Program-made: the position numbers and the translations under genes
Part shown: piece by piece, positions 8,478 through 18,401 of the stretch
Numbering within the stretch: the stretch's first letter is position 1
Layout of the letters: the number at the start of each line of letters is the position of its first letter
Notes under the pieces: model-generated
Told to the model about the DNA's origin: nothing
Databases searched by the model: none
Seen by the model: only the letters and a program-made list of their open reading frames with translations
From: Chitinophagaceae bacterium
Lineage (GTDB): Bacteria > Bacteroidota > Bacteroidia > Chitinophagales > Chitinophagaceae
Direction of reading: 5' to 3'
DNA length: 64,000 nucleotides
NCBI GenBank assembly: GCA_019638595.1
Contig: JAHBTJ010000009.1
Coordinates: forward strand, 1 to 64,000

Positions 8478-8543
8478 ATGGACGAAAAGAAACGTCAGGG
8501 AAGACGTGATCCTTTATTTCGAAGCTTCCTGAAGAAAAATTAA
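8478..8543 (+). CDS. possible 21-residue basic peptide
   Basis: A short open frame starting MDEKKRQGRRDPLF and ending KKN lies in the 238-base gap between the divergent secreted protein and mfd. It is strongly basic, as small Bacteroidota peptides can be. No good ribosome binding site or promoter is visible, and it may be chance. Low confidence. Confidence 0.2.
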   Translation: MDEKKRQGRRDPLFRSFLKKN

Positions 8544-8569
8544 CTGCCAGACAACTTAAGATTACCTCT

Positions 8570-8577
8570 TATCTTTG
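8570..8577 (+). promoter_or_regulatory. -7 box of mfd
   Basis: TATCTTTG is an exact TAnnTTTG match 52 bases before the mfd ATG. No clear TTTG lies 19-21 bases upstream. Confidence 0.5.
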
Positions 8578-8629
8578 CAGCGCCTTACCATAACCTGTGG
8601 AGTGAACCGCAGGCAGGATTTGATACAAG

Positions 8630-11600
8630 ATGAATTTGAATGTGTTGCTGGATGAGTATTTGAAAGATCCCCGCATTTTTCAGATTGCGGACAGGCTCGT
8701 ATTGTCTGCACCTCAACGGGTTTACCTGAAGGATCTGCACGGCAGCGCTTCTCAATTTGTTTTTACCGGCATCTTTAAGCACGACCTGGCATCGCAGTTA
8801 AATTACTTAGTGATATTGAATGACGCGGAAGACGCGGCTTATTTTCACAATTCGCTCGAAAATCTTACCAGCGCGCTGAATGTATTTTATTTCCCCTCCT
8901 CTTTCAAAAACAGGAAAAATTACCGGCAGCTCAACGCGTCGCACGTAATGCTGCGTACAGAAACGCTTACCCGGTTTTCTACCGCTACCGGCAACAGGGT
9001 GGGCGCTATCATTACCTACCCCGAAGCGCTGTTTGAAAAAGTAGTATTGCCAAAAACATTGTCCGGTAATCTTATCCGGATAAAGGCGGGCGATACCATT
9101 AACGTAACAGAAGTGTTGTCGCAGTTTGTAGACTATGGTTTTGAACGTACCGATTTTGTGTATGAGCCTGGTCAATTCGCCTTACGCGGCGGTATCCTGG
9201 ATATCTATTCGTTCGGCAATGAAAAACCCTATCGTATTGAGCTGTTTGGTAATGATGTAGATTCCATCCGCATTTTTGACCCCGAAACCCAGTTAAGCGA
9301 AAGAAAGCTGCTGCAGGTAACCATTATCCCCAACGTAGAAACTCAATTTGAAACAGGCGAAAAAGTTTCATTGCTGGATTTTCTTCCGGAAAATACCGCT
9401 ATATGGATACAGGATTGGGACGTTGTAAAAGAAAAGCTGCATGTGCAGGAAGAAGACCTGGAAATATTTTTCAGGGTGCAGGATACCGGTAAAGCAAAGC
9501 CCGGGGAGGATGAAGAAGATAATTTTGAAAAGAAAGAGGTGAGCACAGACGATTTTGTGCAGGCCGCTGTAATTGAAGAACAGTTAGGCAGCCGGCATAT
9601 AGTGGAATTTGGGCATACGGCGCATTTTGGAGGTATTGAAATTGCGTTCAATACAAAAGAGCAGCCTTCTTTTAACAGGCAGTTCGATATGCTGATCAGG
9701 GATCTGAAAAGCTGGGAAGCAAAAAAGTATAATATTTTCCTGTTTGCGGAAAATCCGCGACAGCTAGAAAGATTACACAGCATATTCACTGATCTGAAAG
9801 CGGAAATACCCTTTACTCCCGTGCCGGTATCTGTCAACGCCGGGTTTATTGAACACGATCTGAAACTGGTTTGTTATACCGACCACCAGATATTTCAACG
9901 CTATCACAAATACAAAGTAAAGCAGGCGTATAATAAAAACAAAGCGCTTACTTTACGTGCCTTGCGCGAACTGCAGCCGGGAGACTATGTTACCCATATT
10001 GACCATGGTGTTGGTATATACAGCGGGTTGCAGAAAATTGAAGTGAACGGTAAGCTGCAGGAGGCAGTAAGGATTATTTACAAAGACACGGATATACTGT
10101 ATGTAAATATTAATTCTCTTCATAAAATAGCCAAGTATACCGGCAAGGAGGGAACAACACCAAAGGTAAACAAACTTGGCAGCGATGTATGGCAAAAGCT
10201 GAAAGAAAAAACGAAGGCGAAAGTCAAGGAAATAGCTTTCGATCTTATAAAGCTGTATGCGCAGCGGAAAGCGCAGGAAGGGTTTGCCCACAGCCCGGAC
10301 AACTATATGCAAACAGAGCTGGAGGCCTCCTTTATTTATGAAGATACGCCCGACCAGAGCAAGGCTTCGGCTGATGTAAAAAAGGATATGCAAACGCCAA
10401 GCCCTATGGACAGGCTGGTATGCGGCGATGTGGGCTTTGGTAAAACAGAGATAGCGGTGCGCGCCGCCTTTAAAGCCTGTTGCGATAATAAGCAGGCTGC
10501 CATACTGGTACCAACCACCATCCTGGCTTTCCAGCATTACAAAACCTTCCGGGAGCGGTTGAAAGATTTCCCGGTAACGGTTGATTATATCAACAGGTTC
10601 AAATCATCCAAAGAAAAAAAGGAAACGCTGAAGCAACTGCAGGAAGGCAAAATAGATATTATTGTTGGCACGCATGCGCTGGTAGGAAAGGAAGTGAAGT
10701 TTAAGGATCTTGGCTTATTGATCATAGATGAAGAACAGAAGTTCGGCGTAGGGCATAAGGAAAAGATCAAAACGCTTAAAACAAATGTGGATTGCCTTAC
10801 ACTAACGGCAACGCCTATACCCAGAACGCTGCAGTTTAGCCTGATGGGTGCGCGGGATCTGAGCATTATCAATACGCCTCCGCCTAACAGGCAGCCTATA
10901 CAAACGGAAGTGCAGGTGTTTAATGAAGATTTTATCCGCGATGCCATTTATTATGAAACAGAACGGGGCGGACAGGTTTTCTTTATACACAACCGGGTTA
11001 TAGGGTTGAATGAAATGGCGGTGATCATACAAGGCTTATGCCCCGATTTAAGTATAGGTGTGGCACATGGTCAGTTGGAAGGGCATATACTGGAAGAGCG
11101 TATATTGGATTTTATTGACCGGAAATACGATGTATTGATCTGCACCAATATTGTAGAAAGCGGCGTGGATATTCCGAATGTGAATACGATCATTGTTAAT
11201 AATGCCCACCAGTTTGGGTTAAGCGACCTGCACCAGTTACGCGGACGAGTGGGCAGGAGCAATAAAAAAGCCTTTTGTTATTTGCTGGCGCCTCCTATGA
11301 GTACATTGCCCAATGATTCGCGTAAACGGTTGCAAACGCTGGAACAGCACAGTGAGCTTGGAAGCGGTTTCCAGATAGCCATGCGCGACCTTGACATACG
11401 CGGGGCGGGAAATTTGCTGGGTGGTGAGCAAAGCGGGTTTATGGCTGAGATAGGCTTTGAAATGTACCAGAAAATTTTGGATGAAGCCATCCGTGAATTG
11501 AAGCGCACCTCTTTCCGCGAGGTGTTTAAAGAAGAAATTCAGCAGCAGGAAGATTATGTGCAGGATTGTACCATAGATACCGACCTGGAAATACTGATCC

Positions 11601-12037
11601 CCGATTCGTATGTGGAAAGTATCAATGAACGGTTGTCGTTATATACCCGGCTCGATAACGCGGACAATGAAGAGGAACTGCAGTTATTCCATGTGGAGAT
11701 GGCGGACCGGTTTGGACCTGTACCGCCACAGGTAGAAGACCTGTTTACAACGGTTCGCTGCCGCAAAATGGCAGTGGAGCTGGGTTTTGAAAAGATGGTA
11801 TTAAAAGAAAATACCCTTCGTTGCTATTTTGTGAACAATCCCGATTCGCCCTATTTTGAATCGGAGCTGTTCAATAAAATGCTGAAGTACCTGCAAACAC
11901 TTACCAATAAGGCGCGGCTGAAGCAAACCGGCAGGAACTTTTTACTGGTACATGAAGATATTGACGGTATGGAGCAACTGTATACTTTCCTGCACAGGCT
12001 CCATCAGTATGTAAACGAACAGGTGGAACTTGCATAA
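8630..12037 (+). CDS. mfd: transcription-repair coupling factor Mfd
   Basis: A 1135-residue SF2 DNA translocase that removes RNA polymerase stalled at DNA damage and recruits UvrA. Seen: the N-terminal UvrB-like part with the FALRGGILDIYSF motif; the RNA-polymerase-interaction domain around residues 440-520 (LQPGDYVTHIDHGVGIYSG); the RecG-like motor with Walker A GDVGFGKTE (K605), Asp box D700-E-E-Q, TATPIPRT, and QLRGRVGRS in the second motor lobe; and the C-terminal TRCF domain. Length and domain order are normal for the family. It stands alone with its own promoter; the next gene starts 65 bases later. Confidence 0.97.
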   Translation: MNLNVLLDEYLKDPRIFQIADRLVLSAPQRVYLKDLHGSASQFVFTGIFKHDLASQLNYLVILNDAEDAAYFHNSLENLTSALNVFYFPSSFKNRKNYRQLNASHVMLRTETLTRFSTATGNRVGAIITYPEALFEKVVLPKTLSGNLIRIKAGDTINVTEVLSQFVDYGFERTDFVYEPGQFALRGGILDIYSFGNEKPYRIELFGNDVDSIRIFDPETQLSERKLLQVTIIPNVETQFETGEKVSLLDFLPENTAIWIQDWDVVKEKLHVQEEDLEIFFRVQDTGKAKPGEDEEDNFEKKEVSTDDFVQAAVIEEQLGSRHIVEFGHTAHFGGIEIAFNTKEQPSFNRQFDMLIRDLKSWEAKKYNIFLFAENPRQLERLHSIFTDLKAEIPFTPVPVSVNAGFIEHDLKLVCYTDHQIFQRYHKYKVKQAYNKNKALTLRALRELQPGDYVTHIDHGVGIYSGLQKIEVNGKLQEAVRIIYKDTDILYVNINSLHKIAKYTGKEGTTPKVNKLGSDVWQKLKEKTKAKVKEIAFDLIKLYAQRKAQEGFAHSPDNYMQTELEASFIYEDTPDQSKASADVKKDMQTPSPMDRLVCGDVGFGKTEIAVRAAFKACCDNKQAAILVPTTILAFQHYKTFRERLKDFPVTVDYINRFKSSKEKKETLKQLQEGKIDIIVGTHALVGKEVKFKDLGLLIIDEEQKFGVGHKEKIKTLKTNVDCLTLTATPIPRTLQFSLMGARDLSIINTPPPNRQPIQTEVQVFNEDFIRDAIYYETERGGQVFFIHNRVIGLNEMAVIIQGLCPDLSIGVAHGQLEGHILEERILDFIDRKYDVLICTNIVESGVDIPNVNTIIVNNAHQFGLSDLHQLRGRVGRSNKKAFCYLLAPPMSTLPNDSRKRLQTLEQHSELGSGFQIAMRDLDIRGAGNLLGGEQSGFMAEIGFEMYQKILDEAIRELKRTSFREVFKEEIQQQEDYVQDCTIDTDLEILIPDSYVESINERLSLYTRLDNADNEEELQLFHVEMADRFGPVPPQVEDLFTTVRCRKMAVELGFEKMVLKENTLRCYFVNNPDSPYFESELFNKMLKYLQTLTNKARLKQTGRNFLLVHEDIDGMEQLYTFLHRLHQYVNEQVELA

Positions 12038-12102
12038 TTTTTCCGGGTTCATTATAGGAAATGCTGATGAATTGATTTATATTTCGGTACTAAATTCAAT
12101 TT

Positions 12103-12462
12103 ATGGAACAAAGCTCTTTACTCGGAACAGAAGAACAACCCATTGTACCGCCTACCAGCGATGAAAAAACAATGGCGATCCTTTCCCATATTCTTACACT
12201 TATAGGAGGGTTTATTCCCCCTTTGATCATTTATTTGATCAAAAAAGATGAGTCAAAGTTTATAAGCGATCACGCGAAAGAGTCATTGAATTTTCAGATC
12301 ACGCTTTTGATCGCTTATATCGTATTGGCAATTACAATTATTGGTATTATTTTGATATGGGTAGTGTGGATACTGGCTGTAGTATTTGCTATAATAGCCA
12401 CTATCAGGGCCAGTGAAGGAAAAAAGTACAGGTACCCGTTAACCATTCGGCTGATAAAATAA
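12103..12462 (+). CDS. DUF4870 (Tic20-like) membrane protein
   Basis: A 119-residue protein. After a polar N terminus (~20 residues) comes ILSHILTLIGGFIPPLIIYLIKKDESKFISDHAKESLNF split over the first membrane segment and the conserved H-A-x-x-S/A-LNFQ loop of DUF4870. Two further hydrophobic segments follow (residues ~66-105), then a short basic tail. Located in the inner membrane; the function of the family is unknown. A strong terminator lies 8 bases after the stop. Confidence 0.88.
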   Translation: MEQSSLLGTEEQPIVPPTSDEKTMAILSHILTLIGGFIPPLIIYLIKKDESKFISDHAKESLNFQITLLIAYIVLAITIIGIILIWVVWILAVVFAIIATIRASEGKKYRYPLTIRLIK

Positions 12463-12469
12463 CACGCTG

Positions 12470-12518
12470 AAAAAAGCCTGCCAATAGCCTGCGGTACAAT
12501 ACCTGCAGGCTTTTTTTT
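12470..12518. terminator. bidirectional intrinsic terminator
   Basis: AAAAAGCCTGC (12471-12481) pairs with GCAGGCTTTTT (12505-12515), followed by more T to 12518. The A run on one side and the T run on the other make it work both for the DUF4870 gene and for the convergent PKD protein gene. Confidence 0.88.
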
Positions 12519-12525
12519 GCCGGTA

Positions 12526-14496
12526 TTATCGTATCAGCGTAACCATTCCCTTTCTGTTTACTATATTGCCCATATAATCTTTAGCTCCTATCATCCAAAC
12601 ATAGGTATCGTTCGCCTGGGGTTGGCCATTCCATGTGCCATCCCAGCCTTTTTCCGGATCGGTTGAATTGTATACAAGCTGCCCATAGCGGTTGTATATT
12701 TTGAAGTAGTAAATGTCCGTCATACCCGCGGCAGTAAACCTGAATACATCATTTATGCGGTCGCCGTTAGGCGTAAATGCCGTGGGAACATACAGCTCGG
12801 GTCCTTTGTATACCTTAATGAATATAGTATCGGTTGTAGGGCAACCCGCGTTGGAAGTAGCGGTTACCGTATACAATCCATCCTGCTGTAATGTTGCTAC
12901 AGGGTTGGCAATATCCGGCTGGGTTAGTCCTGCCGATGGAGCCCATTCAAAATAATCGCCACCGGTGGCCTGCAATTGTAAAGGTTGCCCGGCGGCAATA
13001 ACCGTATCGTTACCGGCCCGGGCATTCGTGGCAAAAATGCTTACCTGCTGTTCAAGCGTATCAGACAAGCAGCCGTTTTCCGCCATTGCGTATACCTGCA
13101 CGTTATAATCGCCGCCGAGCTTGTACGTATGTTCTGTTGATGCCGAACCCCCGGTAGTATGATCGCCAAAGTTCCAGAACCATTGCTGAATGGCTATATT
13201 CGGTTTTATATTTGCCGATTCAAACAGAACCGGCTCGTCCCTGCAGGCATCCATTGCTTCTGCCATTGATATTTCAGGATGTTCAGATATGGCGATTGTT
13301 TTTGTAACAGGGCTTGATATACATCCTTCTTTTGTTGAAACCGATAAGCTTACAGTGTGGTTACCGGCAGTTAACTGCTGAAAAAAGCCCGGTCCGGTTA
13401 AGGAACTGTTGTTTCCATCTACCAACCACAGCCATTGATTGATCGTGCCAAATGCTACGGACGAAAGGTCGTGGAAAGGAATGAGCTTATCGTCGCAATA
13501 CGGCGGCTGCCTGAAATCAAAATCGGCAAAAGGTTCGGAGCCTGCTACTATACGTTGCCGGAAGGTATCGGACAGGCAGCCGTTATTCCCCAGAATGTTC
13601 AAAGTAACATCATAATTGCCGGGCCGCGGGTACAAATGGGGCGCCGGAGCTTTAACCGTATCGGTAGTGCCATCACCAAAATCCCAGAACCATTTTACAA
13701 TAGTGCCGAAAGATGTAGAGCTGTCCTGTAAAAGGATGGGTTCGGGGTAACACGTGCTGATGTTTTCACCCAGGCTGAAAGACGCGTTGAGCGAAGTGCA
13801 GAAACGCTGGTGATTGGACAGGCTGCCGGTAGAGCCCGTAAATCCCCAGAATACCATTGGGTCGTTATTAAATATATTTTGAACCAGGTCGGTAGTCACC
13901 TTTAACCGTTCAATATTATCCATATATACTGTGAGATAGGTAGTTACCGGATCCCATGAAATTCTCAATACATGCCAGGCACAATCTTCAATATTATCGC
14001 TGTTTGCCAAAGCGGTTACCGGGGGGCCGATATTATTAGAAGAATTGTGAGAAAGGTCTCCATTCAGGTGTATTGAAAGATGATCGTACGTGGGATCGCC
14101 CAGGTTAGTGTTCTGGTAAGTATCAACAGCTATCGCAACCGAAGGAGCCACGCCCTGTATACCCAATCCCTCTCCCGCCACACCAATGCTGGTACTGATG
14201 GGCTGTAATACAAAGGCAATACCATCCGCCCCGTTGTCGTTTTTACACCCCATGTATATGTTGAAATGATAATCAAAAGGCTGGGTTAAATTGATCTTAT
14301 TGATATTCCATACTGAGCCGGATTGGTTAATGACATCGGTTGTAAGGGTATAGCAGTTGCAATTTTCCTGCGAGGCGTTACCATTGATATGATAAGGATT
14401 ATCAGTTTGCGCCCCAACATAACCGCTGAACAGAATGCATGCTGACATGTGTACAGCAATAATAAACCTGGCTCTTATTTTTAACAGGGTACTCAC
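12526..14496 (-). CDS. T9SS type B cargo: lectin-like + PKD domain protein
   Basis: A secreted protein of 656 residues. A signal peptide (~1-29, ending GYVGAQ) is followed by an L-type lectin-like domain (~30-235; ADGIAFVLQP, AVDTYQN, DHLSIHLNGD). At least three PKD-type beta domains follow (WFWDFGDGTTD near 270, WLWLVDGNNS, WFWNFGDHTTG). The last ~85 residues, from LYVPTAFTPNGDRINDVF to the end, are the gliding-motility/CHU_C sorting domain that routes proteins through the type IX secretion system. Expected location: cell surface or outside. Likely role: binding of carbohydrate or surface adhesion; the ligand is not predictable. Confidence 0.9.
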   Translation of the reverse strand: MSTLLKIRARFIIAVHMSACILFSGYVGAQTDNPYHINGNASQENCNCYTLTTDVINQSGSVWNINKINLTQPFDYHFNIYMGCKNDNGADGIAFVLQPISTSIGVAGEGLGIQGVAPSVAIAVDTYQNTNLGDPTYDHLSIHLNGDLSHNSSNNIGPPVTALANSDNIEDCAWHVLRISWDPVTTYLTVYMDNIERLKVTTDLVQNIFNNDPMVFWGFTGSTGSLSNHQRFCTSLNASFSLGENISTCYPEPILLQDSSTSFGTIVKWFWDFGDGTTDTVKAPAPHLYPRPGNYDVTLNILGNNGCLSDTFRQRIVAGSEPFADFDFRQPPYCDDKLIPFHDLSSVAFGTINQWLWLVDGNNSSLTGPGFFQQLTAGNHTVSLSVSTKEGCISSPVTKTIAISEHPEISMAEAMDACRDEPVLFESANIKPNIAIQQWFWNFGDHTTGGSASTEHTYKLGGDYNVQVYAMAENGCLSDTLEQQVSIFATNARAGNDTVIAAGQPLQLQATGGDYFEWAPSAGLTQPDIANPVATLQQDGLYTVTATSNAGCPTTDTIFIKVYKGPELYVPTAFTPNGDRINDVFRFTAAGMTDIYYFKIYNRYGQLVYNSTDPEKGWDGTWNGQPQANDTYVWMIGAKDYMGNIVNRKGMVTLIR

Positions 14497-14612
14497 GAAT
14501 AATGCAGCTCTATTTACAGATCATCCGGCGTGTAATTTAAGCTTTTGAAAGCTTAAAACCGGCTTTACTCCCTAACATTCTTCCGGGGAGGACTTACGCA
14601 GAACATGTTCTT

Positions 14613-16832
14613 TTATTTCAGCTCACGTTTAAGGAACTCATTGATCCGGGTATACAGGCTCATTCTCAGGATGTTAGGCGTACCATCGCTGAGGTTGTGC
14701 GTTTTATCGGGGTAGAAATGCTGTTCAAAGTTTGTTTTACGGGCATTGGTTAATTGTTTGCTTAGCTCAAGGCTGTTTTGCAGGTGTACATTATCATCGG
14801 CGGTACCGTGCACCAAAAAAAGCCCCCTTTGGTAATTATCCGCAAAGCTTATGGGCGAAGCGTTCTTATATCCTTCCGCGTTTTCGCTGGGTAAAGAAAG
14901 CAGTCGTTCCGCGTATATGTTTTCATAAAAACGCCAGTTGGTTACCGGTGCAATGGCTATAGCGGCTTTAAACTCTTTCGCGTATTTGGTTTGCGCCAGT
15001 GCTGCAAGATAACCTCCATAGCTCCAACCCATAACGGAAGCATTTTGGGGATCTATCCTGTAATTCCTGGCCAGGTAGTCTTTTACCTTCACAAGATCTT
15101 CAATTTCTATGTCGCCCGGTTTTTTATAGTTTATTTTTCTGAAAGCTTCGCCTTTGCCGGGGGTACCGCGCGGGTCAATGCAGGCCACCACGTATCCCTG
15201 GTTGGCAAGCCAGCGCATGGTTAATGCAAACTTATCGCCCCACCTGTCCAGTACTTCCTGGCGGGTTGATCCACCGTATACATACAATATTAAAGGCAGC
15301 TTGGCCCGAGGCGTCCCAAAGGGCCGTATCAGCCAGCCGTTCAATGTTGTTGAATCATTTGCCTTTACGGTAAAGAAATCCGCATCCTGTATCTTGTAGT
15401 CTTTCATACGGTCGCGCAGCTCTTTATTTTCAATAAGCTTTCGTTGTTCCTTACCCGTAGCAGGAGATACCTGGTATAAAGCCGGTTTGTTGAGCGTGGA
15501 TAGCTCGTCGAAAAAATATTTTTTATCGCTGCTTATGCCGATATTATGATAACCGCTGCCTTTGGTAAGCCGCACTTTGTTTTTCCCGTTGTAACCGATC
15601 TTGTACAACTGTTTCTGGTGCGATACAATTTCGTTTGAGGTATAAAATATCTCGCCCCGGGTATCATCTATGGCTTCTACGTTAATAACTTCCCATTTAC
15701 CGCTGGTAACAGGCCGGGCAGAAGTTGAATCAGGGTTTATTTCGTACAGGTGAGAATAGCCGTCTTTTTCACTTAACCACAAAAATGATTTGCCATTGTT
15801 GATGAACCAGATATTTTCGTCATAAATACGAACATAATTGTCCTTTTTTTCTTCGGTATAAATAACGGTGGTTTTGCCGGTAACCACATCTGCCTTCAGG
15901 ATCTCCAGGCGTTTCTGGTCTCGGCTAAGTCTTTGCACCAACAGTGTTTTACTGTCGGGGCTCCAGCGGGTACCTGTAATATACTGATCGGGGTTTACAC
16001 CAATATCAACCGGTATAAAAAGTTTGTTGGCAACATCATATACAAAAACTTTTACTTCGGGCACCATTTCTCCAGCCAGGGGATAGCGTTGATTCCTTAC
16101 TTCGGCATAGGCTCTTTCATAACTTGTAACAGGATAGTTCTTTACCGAATTTTCATTAAAGCGTAATAGGGAAATATACCTGCTATCGGGGCTCCAGTCA
16201 AAAGCTTTGGTGAGGCCAAAGCCGTTTTCATACAAGGCGTCATTCATGCCGTATAAAAACTGCCCTTCAAATCCATCTATCGTAACAGGCGTGGTAGTAT
16301 TCTTTTCAAGATCCATCAGGTATAAGTTGGCCTCCAGTATATAGGACAGCCATTTGCTGTTGGGCGAAAAAGTGGGGTACACCTGTTTGCCGCTCGCGGA
16401 AACAACCCGCAATGTTTTTTTGCTGATGTCCCAAACATAGTTGAATGACTTTTCTGAAATAACGAACTGGGGCTCAATTTGGGTTTGAATGAGTATCTTG
16501 TTATCGTCTGGCGAAAAGCGGAAATCCTGGAAATAGGTAAATGTAGTGGGTATAGAATCTGAACCACTTTTGATCTGGTTGCTGAACAGGGTATCTACAA
16601 TCCTGGTGGTATTGAAATCCAATGCCAGGATCACCTGCGGTCCTGATCCGGTATCTGTTTGTATCCACGCAAACCTGGGCGATTGGTTCAGCATGTGCAC
16701 AACATATTTGCGCTCATCAAAGTAACCGCTCCAGATCTTTTCAAGGTCAAGGTTCATTTTTTCCTGGCGTTGTTGGGCCAGGGCGGCAAAAAAGGAGCAA
16801 ATAATACAAACCGATAAAATCAGCTTCTTCAT
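14613..16832 (-). CDS. S9 family peptidase (dipeptidyl peptidase IV type)
   Basis: A 739-residue exported peptidase with a signal peptide (LILSVCIICSFFAALAQQ). Residues ~30-480 are the DPP IV N-terminal beta-propeller (repeated WSPDS and FSPNS blades). The C-terminal alpha/beta hydrolase carries the triad S604 in GWSYGG, D680 in GTADDNVH and H712 in DKTHNLSDG. The spacing of 76 and 32 residues is what DPP IV shows. It removes dipeptides, typically X-Pro, from peptides in the periplasm. It stands 116 bases after the divergent-free PKD gene start region and is transcribed divergently from dihydroorotase. Confidence 0.95.
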   Translation of the reverse strand: MKKLILSVCIICSFFAALAQQRQEKMNLDLEKIWSGYFDERKYVVHMLNQSPRFAWIQTDTGSGPQVILALDFNTTRIVDTLFSNQIKSGSDSIPTTFTYFQDFRFSPDDNKILIQTQIEPQFVISEKSFNYVWDISKKTLRVVSASGKQVYPTFSPNSKWLSYILEANLYLMDLEKNTTTPVTIDGFEGQFLYGMNDALYENGFGLTKAFDWSPDSRYISLLRFNENSVKNYPVTSYERAYAEVRNQRYPLAGEMVPEVKVFVYDVANKLFIPVDIGVNPDQYITGTRWSPDSKTLLVQRLSRDQKRLEILKADVVTGKTTVIYTEEKKDNYVRIYDENIWFINNGKSFLWLSEKDGYSHLYEINPDSTSARPVTSGKWEVINVEAIDDTRGEIFYTSNEIVSHQKQLYKIGYNGKNKVRLTKGSGYHNIGISSDKKYFFDELSTLNKPALYQVSPATGKEQRKLIENKELRDRMKDYKIQDADFFTVKANDSTTLNGWLIRPFGTPRAKLPLILYVYGGSTRQEVLDRWGDKFALTMRWLANQGYVVACIDPRGTPGKGEAFRKINYKKPGDIEIEDLVKVKDYLARNYRIDPQNASVMGWSYGGYLAALAQTKYAKEFKAAIAIAPVTNWRFYENIYAERLLSLPSENAEGYKNASPISFADNYQRGLFLVHGTADDNVHLQNSLELSKQLTNARKTNFEQHFYPDKTHNLSDGTPNILRMSLYTRINEFLKRELK

Positions 16833-16970
16833 CAGTAGCTATGATTGGTGAAAAATCAGGTAACAGCATCTGTGCAACAGCGGGTATTTATCAAAGGCAG
16901 AGCGGTGTAAAAATAAAGTATTCAATTAAATTGCATCAATAAATATAATTGCATTACTAATCGTTTTACT

Positions 16971-18368
16971 ATGTATAGCTATGTTTTGAAGAATATTAAC
17001 CTTGTAAATGAAAATACAACTTCCGTAAAAGACGTGTTGATAAAGAACGGCAGGATTGAAAAGATAGCGGGAACCATTACCACTACAGCTAATGAGCGGG
17101 AAATTAACGGGGAGGGTAAATATCTTTTGCCCGGAGTAATAGACGACCAGGTACATTTTCGCGAACCCGGGCTTACGCATAAGGCAACCATCTATACAGA
17201 ATCGAAAGCTGCGGTGGCGGGCGGCGTTACTTCTTTTATGGAAATGCCCAACACCATACCGAATGCTTTAACCATTGACCTGCTGGAGCAGAAGTATGCC
17301 CTTGCCGCCCAAACATCGCTGGCTAATTACTCCTTTTTTATGGGCACTTCCAATACCAACGCCGATGAAGTGTTGAAAGTAAATAAGCTGAAAGATAAAA
17401 TATGCGGTATTAAGATCTTTATGGGATCGAGTACCGGTAATATGCTGGTAGATAACTACCTGACGCTCGATAAGATTTTTGGAGAAGCGGAAGTACTTAT
17501 AGCCACACATTGTGAAGATGAAAAGATCATTAAATCCAATTATGAGCGCATCAAAAGTTCAAAGCCCCTGCTAACAGCCGCCGATCATCCTTTGATCAGG
17601 GATGAAGACGCCTGCTTTGAATCGTCGTTTACTGCCATACAATTTGCCAAAAAGCATAACAGCCGGTTACATATACTACATATATCCACGGCGAAAGAGC
17701 TGCAGTTATTTACCAACCTGTTGCCATTAAAGGAAAAAAGGATCACCTGCGAGGTTTGCGTACATCACCTGCATTTTTCGGCAAACGATTACGAAAGGCT
17801 CGGGTATCTTATAAAGTGTAATCCTGCCATAAAAGCCCCGCACCACAGGGAGGCGTTATGGCAGGCGCTGCTCGACGACCGCATTGATATTATAGCCACC
17901 GACCATGCACCTCACACATTGGAAGAAAAGGGATATGTAAGAAATGAACAGGGCGTATTGAAATCAGCCGATGGCATTACTTACGAACACGCACATGCGG
18001 GCTTACCGCTGGTACAACATCCATTACTGCTGATGCTGCATTATTATAAGCAGGGTACAATAAGCCTCGAAAAAATTGTGCAGAAAATGAGCCATGCCGT
18101 AGCGGATTGTTACCAGCTGCAAAACAGGGGGTATATACGCGAAGGATATTGGGCAGACCTGGTGCTGGTAGACATGAACAGGCCTTACACGATAGCTCCC
18201 GGCAACATATTATATAAATGCGGCTGGAGTCCCCTGGAAGGCTTCGGGTTTCCTGCTGCTGTTACCCATACTTTTGTAAATGGCAATTTGGTATATGAAA
18301 ATTATGGAAAAGAGTTATGGAATGAATCTAAGCAGGGTGAACGCCTTATGTTTGAGCGTTCGGTGTAA
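16971..18368 (+). CDS. pyrC: dihydroorotase
   Basis: A 465-residue cyclic amidohydrolase that closes carbamoyl-aspartate to dihydroorotate in pyrimidine synthesis. Seen: metal site DQVHFREPG (~60-68), Lys in GIKIFMGSS that would be carbamylated, HCED, HILHIS, and the signature ATDHAPHTLEEK. Allantoinase and dihydropyrimidinase are related, but the HFREPG and DHAPH pattern and the ~450-residue length favour dihydroorotase. It begins 138 bases from the divergent S9 peptidase and is followed after 33 bases by a MutS-like gene, so the two probably share a transcript. Confidence 0.9.
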   Translation: MYSYVLKNINLVNENTTSVKDVLIKNGRIEKIAGTITTTANEREINGEGKYLLPGVIDDQVHFREPGLTHKATIYTESKAAVAGGVTSFMEMPNTIPNALTIDLLEQKYALAAQTSLANYSFFMGTSNTNADEVLKVNKLKDKICGIKIFMGSSTGNMLVDNYLTLDKIFGEAEVLIATHCEDEKIIKSNYERIKSSKPLLTAADHPLIRDEDACFESSFTAIQFAKKHNSRLHILHISTAKELQLFTNLLPLKEKRITCEVCVHHLHFSANDYERLGYLIKCNPAIKAPHHREALWQALLDDRIDIIATDHAPHTLEEKGYVRNEQGVLKSADGITYEHAHAGLPLVQHPLLLMLHYYKQGTISLEKIVQKMSHAVADCYQLQNRGYIREGYWADLVLVDMNRPYTIAPGNILYKCGWSPLEGFGFPAAVTHTFVNGNLVYENYGKELWNESKQGERLMFERSV

Positions 18369-18401
18369 TACCTGTTATGCATTAACCGTACCATCTACAT
18401 T